Shown here piece by piece: positions 1-11,227 of a stretch of DNA of 64,000 nt; within the stretch, counting starts at the first letter, position 1, and the number at the start of each line of letters is the position of its first letter. The notes beneath the pieces are model-generated. The model had not been told where the DNA came from. It searched no databases and saw only the letters and a program-made list of their open reading frames with translations. Origin of the DNA: Clitopilus passeckerianus. Its lineage: Eukaryota; Basidiomycota; Agaricomycetes; Agaricales; Entolomataceae. The stretch covers positions 682,001 to 746,000 of the forward strand of contig CALYLX010000159.1 in NCBI GenBank assembly GCA_944990035.1. The letters run 5' to 3'. A program made the translations under genes and the position numbers.

Positions 1-2050
1 CAACACAAAATCAATATGATCATACACATCCGCCTATACGCCGCTCCCATTCAGTAGCACATTCACATTTCAACGAGCAAAACCCAGACTCACCAGGTAT
101 ACTTTACACTTATAACTCAAATACCCAACCGCCTTCTTCCCCGCCTTCCCTCCTTGCGTCGCCGACGGTCCAGTTCCAATCCCGGACAATCCCACTCTCG
201 ATGTGCTCGCACCCGCCCCACTCCCTGCCCCAGACCCTATCCCAGCACCACCGCCCGCTACCCCCCCGGCACCACTCACACCTGATACCAAATGCCCAAC
301 CCCCTCGACATCCTCATGATGCTTCGGCACCTTATGCTTTTGACCCTTCCCTCGATTCCCCAACGCCTCAACCCGATCCGCCTCAGCCTCCATATTATCC
401 ACGAGCGCGACGCAGCGGTCGAGATCGTACCGCCGGAGCCCCCAGATCATAGTTTTGATTGGCTCGAGGGTGCGTTTGTGCAGGATTAGGTCGCCGGAGA
501 GGATGTGTACTGTGGGAGAGTGGAGGGTGTCAGTGTTTGAACTGGAAGGTGGGGGTGGGGAAGGGGGGAAGGGAGAGAAAGGAGGGAGGAGGAGGACGTA
601 CAACTGCGGACAGAGCTCATATTCGGTTTGAGAAGGACGTCATGCTCGAGTCTGTGGATCTTATCCTGGTATTCGTCCATTATCTCGAGGATTCGGTCGA
701 CAACTGATTGTGTATAGCATACAGTCAGCATCTCGCATCATGAGCCTAGAATAACCGCCATAAATCATACCTAGATCAAGCAAACTCTCTATCAGGAGTG
801 ATGCATCTTCCGTTGTGCGTAGAACCGAGTCTGGGTCGTGTAACCGTTCTGTTATTGGATTGGTGAATTCGAGCGTTGGGTGCGGATGGATGGTTATGAC
901 AGTGCCTATATGTGGGTTAGGTGTTGGCCTCGACACTGAAAAGGAGGGACCGAGACTCACCATCGCGGAAGAGGAAGATCGACATGGGCTCGTGACGGAT
1001 ATTGACACGGTCTCCTTTGGTGAGAGCCTTTATGCGGAGTATCTGCTTCTCCCTTGCCTATTGCTCATTAGGTATTGAGAGGAAACAAGGCATAAGGAAA
1101 AGACGTACAGGTGCTAGAAACCCCGTCAAGCCGGTAATCCTTCGTTTCAGGTATCGTTTAGGGAACTTCAGAAGCCTCTTCCGCCGTGACTCGACTATGT
1201 CACTGGCATCATCCTTCATTTCCAGAAGAGAGCTTGAATCGTTCGCGTAGCCTTTCTCCCTCGCAAGTTGACCTCGTTCTAGGGCAGAATCTTCACTTGG
1301 GATGGGCGACAGTGTGCATCCGCCGCGGTTGAGCTCTTGTTCGTCCTTTTGAGGGACAGTTGTTGTTGTGAGTGTCTCTTCGGGTGGAGAGGTGGGATCG
1401 TCTGAGTCTTGCTCGAGGGTGTGGCAGACGACGCGGATGAAGAGGTGTTCGTTGTAGTAATCAGCCTTGGACTGGCTGTGGCCTTGTTCATGGAGGACGT
1501 CCTCAAGTGCGAGTGCATGTAGGTCTGTCAATGAGAGTTCGATTATGAAATGAATGCTGAGCACCAAAAAACAAATACACGAACCATATTTTAGCCCCAC
1601 AGCGCAGATGACATCCCAGTCCAAACCACCAATGTTGATCCACCTGACCGCCGGTATCCTTAGATGCTCATGCATTTCTTCATGCTGTAGGGTCTGACTT
1701 GATGAGCCCGAAGCCATCGTGCTGGCTGGGCTACTGTTAGGAATGTTCGCATGCATCGGTTGAAAGCTAGGATCCTTCATAAGTGCGATAAATTCTGAGT
1801 TGCCCATCAACCTAAAGTTGACGGAGTCCTGTGAGTATTCCACAACTTCAATCGTACAGTTCTGTTTGATGTGTCGATCCTTCTGCTTCCTTCGCCGTAA
1901 GTTGATGCCTGGTTCTTCCCCGGCATGGGTCTCCCTAGCAGTAGCCACTGTATCGCGCACAGATGGTCGAGAATGCCTTGAATCTTGAGAGGATGTCTGA
2001 TTCATAGAAGTGCTGGGTTTCTTGTCGTTACTTTCGTGCCGCCTGGACAT
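1..2050 (-). CDS. CorA-type Mg2+ transporter (Mnr2/Alr-like), 3' end outside window
   Basis: Likely membrane magnesium channel of the CorA family, fungal Mnr2/Alr branch. The ATG is at 2048-2050. Spliced exons read in order: a basic, Ser-rich cytosolic N-terminus; the family motif DLHALALEDVLHEQGHSQSK near 1460-1524; a KGDRVNIRHEPMSIFLFRDG stretch near 965-1030; the TVITIHPHP block; the helical VVDRILEIMDEYQDKIHRLE segment; and LHILSGDLILHKRTLEPIK. A Gly/Ala/Ser-rich insert lies near 180-300. Introns at 1525-1584 and 1058-1108 have clean GT-AG ends. The last exon visible is 1-33 (ADVYDHIDFVL), joined to KVYL across the intron at 34-93. The two C-terminal membrane helices and the GMN signature must lie to the left of the window, so transport itself is inferred from the family. 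It is transcribed divergently from the aldehyde dehydrogenase gene. Confidence 0.85.
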
Positions 2051-2533
2051 CCTGGGCTAGAGTCTGGATAGACCGCCTTGAGACCGCCAGTCTGATGTAA
2101 ACTCGTCTGAGGACATTTTGCAGAAGTGATGCATTTTGTTTGTTCTGAAAGCGATTGCCAAGCATTCGGTCACAAGTCTATTTTGGGCCATGTTAGGGCC
2201 GGCGTAGTTTCCAAAGGCGCTCGCTCACTCAGGAACCACCGCTCGAGTTGGTGGCCAACGGCGGAAACATTCTGGACCCATACATAAAAGCGAGAGGAAG
2301 CCTCTGTCATCTCTTTGACCCAAACCACCATCTCATTGGCCAAGCTTCCGGGTTTGCTGATCGCAGTTTCAACTTTCTCTATTGCAGCCGGGCTGTCAAT
2401 ACAATCCCCTTTCTGACATATTCACGCCGCGCCGGAATCTGGATTCGTTCATAACCGAACAGACATAATACGTCTATCACGAGCGTCTTTTGCTTTCTTG
2501 TAACTTCCTTCCCCACACCCACAAACTAACAAC
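2051..2533. promoter_or_regulatory. Divergent promoter between CorA gene and aldehyde dehydrogenase
   Basis: This 483-bp gap separates two genes read away from each other and must hold both promoters. An inverted CCAAT (ATTGG) lies near 2335 and a TATA-like ATAAAAG near 2283, both in the half nearer the dehydrogenase. No open frame of note. The functional role is inferred from position only. Confidence 0.4.
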
Positions 2534-4987
2534 ATGGTCGAGCTCGCCTATACTCCGTTGGAGGAAATTGACAAAGTATGTGGTCCTAGCTATCGTGACA
2601 GAGAAGTCGCTTGACCTTCTATAGATTCATACCGAGCTCCGTGCTGGATTCAACAGCGGAAAACTCAAGTCCATCGAGTACAGGAAATACCAGATTCTCC
2701 AACTCGCATACCTGGTCAAAGATAACCACAAACGATTCGAGGAGTCCTTGAAGTCTGACCTTGGTCGACCTGTCCTTGAAAGCAACTTGTACGTCTGCAA
2801 CCGCTCATCTCACTACCTTTCCCAACGCTCACACCACCATAGCCTTGAAATCAACCCCTGCTATTCCGAATGTCTGGACGCCTACAAGAACGTAGCAAAA
2901 TGGGCCAAACCAGAGAAACCAGCTTTCTCTCTCAACTTCTTTCCCATGAAGCCTGTCACCCACAAGGAAGCGAAGGGTGTCGTCCTCATCATTTCGCCTT
3001 TCAACTACCCGCTCTGGCTCCTTGTTAGTCCTCTGGTACGTTCCCTCCCTTTCTTCCTTCCGTCAACCCCCTCACACGGAAATAGGTTGGAGCTTTGGCA
3101 GCTGGAAACGCAGCCGTCGTAAAGCCAGCTGAATCTGCACCTGCTACGAGCGGCCTCCTTGCAGAATTAATTCCCAAATACTTGGACCAGGATCTAGTTC
3201 GGTTGGTCAATGGAGCCATCCCTGAAGCGACCAAGGCGTGTATCTCATATCTCTGTGTCGGACCGGTTGAGCTGACAGATTGAATGCATTATAGCTGCTG
3301 TCTTTGCAATGGGATCATGGTGCGTGTTCATTAATTGCCTGGTGGCAATGAGCGGTTTCTGAGAATTTCGTCTAGTCTTCTACACAGGTTTGAAGGGTTT
3401 ACTAGTTGGAGAGTTTTTCATTTATTAAATTTCTTCGTCAGGTGGTCCTCGCGTTGCCAAGGTTGTTGCAGCAGCAGCTGCCAAATTCCTCACTCCCGTC
3501 ACCCTGGAGGTCAGTCCTACTCTCCTCCCATTATAAGAATTTCAACTAACTTTCCTTGTCCCAGCTCGGAGGTTCGTCCCGTATTTGCATCTGCCACACT
3601 AACTCCCACCCTGACCCCAAATCCCAAAAGGCAAATCCCCAGTCATCATCGACCCCGACTGTGACCTCCAAACCGCCACAAAACGTATCCTCTGGGGCAA
3701 AGTCGTCAACGCGGGCCAAACCTGCGTCGCGCCGGATTATATCCTCGTCCCGCGCTCCTTCCAGGACAAGTTTGTCGCTGCTTTGAAGGAAACGTAAGCC
3801 TCTCCCAGCTCCTCTTTTCACCGCTTTCCTCACTGTATAACTATATAACGCAGATACGACTCCTTCTACCCCGACACCGCCAAATCCGACACCGACGGCG
3901 CCTTCGCACGTATCATCACGCCCCAGGCGTTCTCCCGCCTCAAGGGACTGCTGGATAACACTAAAGGCCAGGTCGTGTTCGGCGGACAGGTGGATGAGAA
4001 GACGAAGTTGATCACTCCGACTGTGGTTAAGGATGTGAAGGGGGATGATTCGTTGATGAGCGAGTATGTGTTTATATGGTGAAGACGGGGCATAGTGCTG
4101 ATGAAATGGTGTGCTTTATAGGGAGATTTTCGGGCCTTTGCTACCGATTGTTCCTGTCGAGGATTTGGATGAGGCTATTTCGTTCATTAATGCTCGGTAG
4201 GCCGCTTTTCCTTCCATTGGTTTGTTCCACGATATTGATGGCGTTATCTTCAGTGATCATCCTCTTGCTCTATATGTCTTCACCAACAACAACGCGTTCA
4301 AGGCTAAAGGTTGATTTCTTCCCCGTGGTTTACTCGCTCTGGCCTAAGATTTATTTTTTCAGTCATGCGAAGCACCCTTAGCGGTGGTTTTGCTGCGAAC
4401 GAAGTAGTCATCCTCCCTGGAGGTGAGTGCTCAATCCTCTGTTGCAACGAGCAATTCAACTGAGCCCGCAATGTAGCTGAGGGATTGCCGTTTGGCGGAG
4501 TTGGACCAAGTGGATGTATGTTGCTCTTTTTCTTATAGACTCTTCTAGGCGGGTTACTGACGGGGCCTTGTAGATGGCTACCATACCGGCAAATATGGAT
4601 TCGATACGTTTACTCACTTGAGAGCGACGTTGGATTCCCCTAGCTGGTAAGCCTGCCCTCTTCCTTTTTTCCCCAAAGGGCACTGTTGACGATAGAACAT
4701 ACAGGATCGACAGGATCCTCTCCTTCCGCTATCCTCCATACACCGTAAGTCACCATCTTCATCCTTCCTCGCATCCATCCCTGACGCTTAGTCAATATAT
4801 TCAGGACTCCAAACTCAAAGCCGCCAACAAATTTGTGGCCTCTCTGCCCTCCCGGCCCTCTGCGCCACCTTCGGTCAGCCTTAACGGCTCCGCACGTAAA
4901 TGGTGGGGGAAATGGTTCTTTTTGGCGCTTGTCCTGGGTGGTGTCGCAGCACTGACGAAAAGAGTGCAGACGCTCAAGTCCGATTGA
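2534..4987 (+). CDS. Class-3 fatty aldehyde dehydrogenase, membrane-anchored, many introns and two micro-exons
   Basis: NAD(P)-dependent oxidation of (fatty) aldehydes to acids; closest in form to ALDH3A2 and yeast Hfd1. The ATG at 2534 starts [14 protein letters not shown]. Spliced motifs in order: [36 protein letters not shown] (cofactor lysine region), [30 protein letters not shown] (catalytic Glu), [13 protein letters not shown] (catalytic Cys), [32 protein letters not shown]. The C-terminus has a hydrophobic helix ([18 protein letters not shown]) followed by basic residues, a tail anchor as in microsomal ALDH3. Exons by reading frame: 2534-2575, 2625-2788, 2843-3035, 3086-3235, 3295-3319, 3376-3387, 3442-3509, 3565-3571, 3631-3793, 3854-4063, 4122-4196, 4254-4309, 4363-4422, 4477-4515, 4574-4646, 4705-4744, 4805-4987. 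The intron at 3236 starts with GC, not GT. No frameshift seen. Confidence 0.93.
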
Positions 4988-5206
4988 GCGGATATAGTGA
5001 ATTGTCGATGCCATGAATTTCTCTTTCAAGGCTCAGAAGGTGGAGGTGGAGGTGGCGTGGACCATGATAATGATGACGTGGATTTTGGAACGAAAATATC
5101 TGGACACAATTTTTGCTTGTTCTATTCGTTCTATGTATACCGTATGTACTACCAGATCTTATTGAATACCACTGCTTATTTCGTCATCAATTCGAAGAAT
5201 ATTCTC

Positions 5207-6985
5207 CTACGCCCTGGTCGGGGATACAAACATACCACCTCCATAGTAACTAGCTTCGCCAAATTGCGCTTCATTCCCAGTGTGCTCGATGTATTCCGTT
5301 TCACTGATCATCGCAAGCTGATATCGTGCCAGAAGAAACAACTGTGTTTTGGTCACCTTTTTGAGGGACAGAATGTCCCGGTGGGCTGCCTTCTCGTACT
5401 TTGAAGGTAATGGGTAGCATCGTGCTTCACGCTCGTCAGGCTCCTCGGTTTCAACTAGCAGAAGAGGCGCAAGAACAACCCCGAAAGTTTCCTGCAGCTT
5501 GACCTTTGAGATGACCCTCGGAGATGCTTGCCCATCTGTAAAGGTTGTTTGCAATCCGTGAGCTCCAGAGACATAACCACCCCAGGACGGAGCAGTTTCG
5601 ACACCTCGGTACGCTGCCTCAAAACAGCGAGTTCGTGTTCCTTGAAAATCAGTTTATCGCACAGTTGAATTTTCGGCATCAAGAAATTATACGGCCTTGA
5701 ATTGTTCGGATCATCAACTGCGGGGCCGTACACGAGACCTGTATGAGAGGAGGGACACCACCAATCGTCATCATAGGTCACTTTGTCGAAGGCACAGTTG
5801 GGATCTGGGTAGTGGTTGAGTTCGGGATCGGTGAGGAATTCGTAGATCTCGTCGTAGCGGGGTGGAGGGTTGGAGGTCAAGCCTCGAGAAGCCAGAGTTG
5901 TCAGGTTGTAGAATTTGAACGTTCCAGAAAACTTTGGAGGCGCGGAAGCATCAGCTTGGGTCTGAAAGGTTTTGTCAGGGTTGAGGTTTGTGGAACTCTA
6001 TTTGATAAATGTTCTGACCTGCACTTTCATTTTCATCCCTCTACGGCGTCCTCATCGCTCCCGGCGACTAAGTTTGCCCCAGTCCAACGAGGTATAGTTG
6101 GAGGTATGCCATTCCGAAGACCAACTTCGTAGCCATCCGAGTCGACTCTGGCGCGGATGGCCCAAAAAGCAAAGGTGTCGCGGGCCCCTTCCACTTGTAT
6201 AGGGGTCCGTACGAGATTTTGTAGCTAAGATGACCTTTGAAGAGCTCGACGAAGGTTCCATCGCTAGCCGCCTTGGTCCATAGACGACTCATCTTTAGAG
6301 TGCCTGTGATGTCTTTAACACCGCACTCATCCTTATCCCAGAGAAGTGACGCAGAGATACCGGGACGAGCGGCGGAGCTGGTCGTGGACTGATATTTTGG
6401 GGAGAATAAGGGATTCATGATGTTTGATAGAGGTGAGAGCCACATCCTCTATGGGTGTTCGTGTCATGGGATCACATGGTTGGCCATACAACTCGGAGGT
6501 GTCTCGACTGTCGGCTGCAAGATAAATTTGCAATTTCCGGTCAAGTTTCTCATGGTCGGTAGAGATCTTGTGAAATAGAGCATCATATTGAGGATCGGAG
6601 GCTCCTTTTGGGAGATAAACGCGAGTGAGAAGTTTGAGGCTTTGACTATAGAGATCAAAGTTCCCCACAAACCTTGGCACAGGCGGACCAAACTTTGGTT
6701 GTCCGGGTCACAGTATTTTAGCAGGATGGGCAGATTCCAAGCGATACGGTCACTTACGGGAGGTACTTCAGCGGAGACGGAAGGAGTGTTCTTGACGCGC
6801 TTGAACTGTTGCCTGCTAGAAACGGCTGCGTCAGCTTCAGGAGATCTTGCCCGCCTGTTGGGTGTTCCAGGGATAGCAGGCTTTGAGGAGTCTGATCTAA
6901 CAGCCAGAGTTCTCTAGAATTCAGTTAGTCGGTCAAAGTCAGGTATTAGAACCGGGACGGAGATGCTGACCTGCTTGGGAGGCAT
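5207..6985 (-). CDS. Unknown multi-exon protein, possibly two genes or partly decayed
   Basis: I do not recognise the family. The ATG at 6983-6985 begins MPPKQ, then GT-AG introns lead to a basic, Ser/Pro-rich stretch (TPNRRARSPEADAAV) and a folded-looking part with FGPPVPRFVGNFDLYSQSLK and LYGQPCDPMTRTPIEDVALT. Further coding-like blocks follow: LWDKDECGVKDITGTLKMSR, GPLYKWKGPATPLLFG, LTSNPPPRYDEIYEFLTDPE, DDDWWCPSSHTGLVYGPAVD, and a final exon ending near 5207. The blocks are in three frames. Some changes fit introns, but the step near 5535-5560 (after VVMSLELTD) looks like a 1-nt offset without a good intron, so the gene may be broken or split in two near 6000. No membrane segment or known catalytic motif is visible. 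Confidence 0.45.
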
Positions 6986-7476
6986 AATACTAGTAAGAGA
7001 TCGTCCAAGCTCTTCTAAAGGGCAAGGTTCCAGCAAGAGAGTAACGAAGGAAGCCACGTCAGCATACCAGAACCATGTTGCGCATTATTTGAGCCAAAAG
7101 AAGGACCCCAGGGAATAAGCTTTGCACCCCATGTCTGTCTGAGTCACCGTATGCCAAAATCGATAATCTCCTCGGGGCCAGAGGGCGTTACCAAAATCTT
7201 TGAAAGCTTTCCTCATTCTCAAAAAAAAAACACTTTTCGGACTGGTCTTCCTCCAGGCAGGTCCATGAGCACGTACTGGCAGAGTTAACGAGCTGACATG
7301 GCTGCGGCTGTTTGGCACTGGTCCCTCTACTGAATTTCTTAAAGGGTTTGGCCGTGGGAGCATTTCCATGAGCCAAAGGCTCTCTCACCTGGACCCTTTA
7401 AGTATCTGCATGGGGCTAGCTAGCCTTACCCTGCTCGCCCTTTTCTACTCGACATGATGCTTCCTCCTGGTTTCTT
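6986..7476. other. No gene recognised
   Basis: About 490 bp upstream of the unknown minus-strand gene. Only short open frames on the minus strand are present and none carries a motif or convincing splice sites. It presumably holds the promoter of the gene ending at 6985. Confidence 0.4.
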
Positions 7477-8043
7477 GTGCTAGCATTCGAGAGCATTCCA
7501 CCTGAGGCAGACGAGAATGAATTCTACGGAGCATGGAATGCTCTTTTGGGCATAGGCTTCCCTGCCACTGAAGGTTATCTCGTTTATCCACAGTACCTTG
7601 CTAGCAAGGCGAGCAGAGGGGAGAACGACTCCGTTGACTACACGGTCACTTTCACAGTGATTCTCAATAAGGCTACAGTGTTCTTTGTTGAAATCAAGGC
7701 GCCGAGGACTCTACGTGGTATATCCGCACGAACGGACGCCGATGAACAAAGGCGCTTTTGTAGGCTGCGACTTGGTCTTAGAGGACGCTGTCTTCCGAAA
7801 AGAATGGATAATAACGTAGGTTCGCATGATATAAGACGGGGTCAGATGTTCTCACCTTTCGAGGAGGCATTTGAATTCGAAGTATCAAGTATGAAAGGAA
7901 AGTTGCAAGTCTTTGAAGAGATGGGCGTATGGGAGGTGAGGGATTCTTTACCAGGTCAGAGCTTTATATCGTCGCGTTGTTGGGTCCTGTTTGAGGCCAA
8001 AGCGAGGCAGCAATATAATGGGAGTCGGCCCATTATAACATGA
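7477..8043 (+). pseudogene. Fragment of a PD-(D/E)XK-like agaricomycete hypothetical protein
   Basis: The open frame has no ATG at its start; it could begin after an intron acceptor at about 7484. Residues ENEFYGAWNALLGIGFPATE, then VVPQY-like YLVYPQYL, then TVILNKATVFFVEIKAPRTL and ISARTDADEQ resemble a large agaricomycete family of unknown role whose FFVEIK segment looks like the core of a PD-(D/E)XK nuclease fold. The usual next block (DEQMRxRF...) is shifted here to RRFCRLRLGLRGR, so the frame seems to have moved and the C-terminal half is noise-like. I call it a decayed fragment. The family link is from memory of the motif pattern, not from a search. Confidence 0.45.
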
Positions 8044-8060
8044 GCGACCAAATTCATGCA

Positions 8061-8641
8061 TCAATTATACATGGACCACGGAATTAGGATATGATACTCC
8101 TTCTTGTCTTCAGGATCGGATAATATACGGGACCGAATGTAGCCATCACAGTCTTCCTCATCTTCGCCATGATACCCGTGCCGGATGTCCTCAGCTTCGT
8201 CTTCTGGGTCGCTGGGCAAATGGAGTCTATGGTTCAAGACTAGATTTCCATCTCGACGGGGCGACATGGTTTTGATTTCGTCGTAAATATCTTCAAGTGA
8301 AGGTTCTTCCTGGTCGAAAAATCGGGCCTTGATTGAATCTTGCGCAAACAGATCGAACTCCCCTCTGTAGATTGGCCATCTAATCCGGGGGAGTCGGAGT
8401 CCTGTAGCCGTGTACATATCAATCATCTGTTGCGCGGTTTTGTGTGGAATTTCAGTCGCTTTTACTTTACGCTGTCGACTAGCTGGGATATTCGAGGCCG
8501 TTTGCTTGCCAACTTGTTCTCGTCAGACTCGAAATCCGATGCATCCTTCCTCTTGGTATTCTTCTATATTTTGCGGTCCCCAAGAGTGAATATCAATGGA
8601 TTCCTCGCGCAACTTTCCGGACAACTCACAGATTGAGACAT
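8061..8641 (-). CDS. Small acidic unknown protein with a nuclear-type basic N-terminus
   Basis: Read from ATG 8639-8641 (MSQS), an intron with GTGAGT donor and TAG acceptor leads to KNTKRKDASDFESDENKLAS and KRPRISQLVDS, a bipartite basic stretch that could direct nuclear import. A second intron (GTAAAG to CAG) joins MIDMYTATGLRLPRIRWPIY, EFDLFAQDSIKARFF and an acidic tail (DPEDEAEDIRHGYHGEDEED). Total roughly 150 residues. Similar short proteins with this layout are common in mushroom genomes, but I cannot name a function. Spliced frame, start and stop are all clean, which argues for a live gene. Confidence 0.5.
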
Positions 8642-9244
8642 GGGGCTTTCTTAAGGTCCGTTCCTATATGACCGTGGCGTAAAGGAGACAAGCGTTTTAT
8701 TCTATTGGCGGATGTTTGCTCAAGCTCGACCGAAATTGTGCGATCGGGCTACCTAGTTCAGCCACGGATTTAGCTTGGCTTGAGCATGTAAACGTTACAG
8801 GTTTTCTTGTCCCAGAAACAGCTGTTATTTGCCCCATGATGCTTCCGTGCCACCAAGGAATTCCGCACAATCCTCATCGGCCCGGTAGGAATGGTGAGTG
8901 CTCAGAAGGTGCGCCACACCTGAATTTGCTGTGCCCCAGATCCACATATGACGCGGCGAGATACCGCACGTTTTCCCAGATTATAGCTTGGCCAGTTTTC
9001 GAAGGATGGCCAGCGGCCGGGGCGATTACCCTGCGACGGCAAATAGACCAGCAAACCGCCTCGCACCGCCTCATTTCACGTTCTTTGCCAGCATCAGTCT
9101 CCACATTGATCTCAAACAGATGATGTTCTGATGTACTTCGAAGGGCAGTCATCAAGTACACATGATCATCAGCCCGCACTGGTTTCTTCACCGTCTTCTT
9201 CTTCTCAACTAGGACTTTTGGACTGTGTGGTGTGACAGAAATTA
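8642..9244. other. No certain gene; possible minus-strand exon remnant
   Basis: A minus-strand open frame at 8874-9191 with its upstream extension (SPKVLVEKKKTVKKP, then RADDHVYLMTALRSTSEHHL) looks coding-like, but I find no ATG, no clear splice partners and no known motif. The transposon at 9245 sits directly beside it and may have disrupted the gene. Confidence 0.3.
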
Positions 9245-9877
9245 GTGACAGTCAAACATAGCGATTCGGGGGCGATTCACTTGTCGATTCAGTTGCCGAT
9301 TATGGAACAATTCTGATCCAATAATCGACCCATAATCGTCGCATAATCGTGCTAACTCTGACCTTCAGCGAGCACTGCACGATTATAGTGCGATTCATCA
9401 CACGATCCAACCTTTCCCTTGCCTATATTTCCTTCTCTAAAATGACGACAGCTGCTGCCTTGGCTGTGGGCCATGTAGGACGGCCTCTTTCTTTGGGATT
9501 CAGCTTCTTTTCTTCAGATTCTTGTGTCACGTTACGTTTGCGAGGCTCGAGCCATTTCAGGGGTGGAAAGGGAGCTTGAGGGAGCGTTACTGGATACATA
9601 AACTCCAGCAAAGGAAACGATTAGGGGATTAAGATCTAGAACATGGAAGGACTCTAAATTACATAAATAACTTTGAAGATATACTGATTTCGTTCTCTTT
9701 CTTGAAATGATGAATCGAATCACCAGGCGATTCGGCCTAATAATCGACTCCAGAGTCGATTCGACGATGCAGCCACGATTCACCTTTCCCACGGTTCTGG
9801 TGGTTTTCTGATGTTCCCGAATCGCCAACATAATCGCTGACAGAATCGGACGTCGAATCGTTATGTTTGACTGTCAC
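9245..9877. mobile_element. Non-autonomous DNA transposon (MITE-like), 633 bp, TA target duplication
   Basis: Left terminal inverted repeat 9245-9268 begins GTGACAGTCAAACATAGCGA; the right repeat 9854-9877 is its inverse, 23 of 24 positions matching. TA flanks both sides (9243-9244 and 9878-9879). Inside, both subterminal zones are packed with the pentamer CGATT or its inverse AATCG, often as ATAATCG or CGATTC, well over fifteen copies. Such clustered subterminal motifs usually bind the transposase. No transposase frame is present, so it needs a partner element. TA duplication suggests the Tc1/mariner or a related superfamily, but this is inference. Confidence 0.75.
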
Positions 9878-9879
9878 TA

Positions 9880-11227
9880 TTGTCAATTTGTTCACGTTCG
9901 CGTCAAGGTACTATCGAGCAGATGAACTCACAAGGCAGAAATCCGGAACGCGCAGCGCTGAGCGCTGAGCACCAAGTTGAGCCTTCCAGAGGTTTGATGC
10001 CTGAGAGTATGAATTCTATTTCTCTAGTGTAGCGAGATCGTATGGAAAGTCAAACACAGGTGGGAATTCCATCTTCTGGGTGTAGTTTCTGACGTTTCTC
10101 TGTGGATTTAATGACTTGATCGAGAACATGATGGTGACGGTAACATTCTTACTCCACACAGACAGTGAAGTGGGTGCCATTCGGCAAAGGATATGGGACC
10201 TGCCACTCTCGCAGGTTTGATCCATCCCTCAGGCTTACTGGATGCCACTGGTGTCTCCACTGCTGTGAATGCGTTGTCTAATATACAAATAGACGCCTAT
10301 TTTGTATATTACCGAGCTGTGACAGATCCCCAAATGAAGGGTGAATGGACCTACCTTGGAGGTACCTTTGGCAGATCGTGCATCATGATCAAGGCGGATC
10401 GTGGTACCGTCTAAATGCAGATATCCGCCTTGAGTTGAAGACAATCATCGAAAGCATCTATCTTGGGATATGTACGTCGGTCAGCTCGGAATTATATCTG
10501 CGCTGCATACGCAACACGGCCGAGTTGAAGTAGTTGGCGGTTCTCTGGACGAGTGAGGGGTATTTGCTTCCGAAAATCCGAGATAGTCCGCCCGTTCCAT
10601 GGATTCCGTCGTCACTCAGGCACAAGCTGTATACGGCTCTGTGCTCTAACCTGAGCAAAATGATCTAGAGAACCCTGCTGGTGTTGAGATCCCAACGTCT
10701 AATTTACCGTACTCTTCCGAGGGTGAGGCAATTCGGCGAATTACATGTGATAGACGACTGGTTCTCCAGGGATTGTGGATACTCGAGAATGCCTCCCAGA
10801 CCTCGATTTGCGAGAAGAACGATCATTGTGCCATCCTCCGTGGTTGTAGGAGTTCTGCTCCCAGCCTGCAGGCTTCAATGTGCCTGTCGGCCCTGATGAC
10901 ATTATAAACGGATAGCAAAGTTTCGAGGGGAACTTTGGCTTTTAACGTTTCATTGGCAGCAAAACGGTATCGTTGGAACTGTCTTTAGACGGGGACAGTC
11001 GTGGAATACCGCCAATGCCAGGAAACAGAAGCGCAGCACGCTCGGGTCAGTTTCTATTGATTGGGTCATTGTGAAGGAATTCAGACTCCGCTTTTGGGCA
11101 GGACCACGTTCCCGATCAAGCGACCTAACCCTTCCAATCCAAAGGGAGCCAAGGGCCGACATATATAGTCCGTCCCAAATGAAATCTCCCTCCCCACGAC
11201 TTCGTCCTCACCCCCACATTCGACGAG
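9880..11227. other. 1.35 kb without a convincing gene
   Basis: Several short open frames on both strands overlap each other (for example 10193-10414 plus and 10235-10444 minus). None has a recognisable domain or a chain of splice sites. Parts may be remnants of old genes. The last few hundred bases must contain the promoter of the gene at 11228. Confidence 0.35.

Noticed and set aside
1525..1584. Several introns (here 60 bp; also 57, 48 and 51 bp in other genes) that are stop-free and divisible by three, as possible regulated retention
   Set aside because: With several dozen introns of this size, about this number is expected by chance.
7085..7388. Minus-strand frames of 66-94 residues
   Set aside because: No domain, no convincing start or splice sites; probably upstream sequence of the neighbouring gene.
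10193..10444. Overlapping plus and minus frames as a gene
   Set aside because: No motif, no splice support, and mutual overlap; kept only as unassigned sequence.
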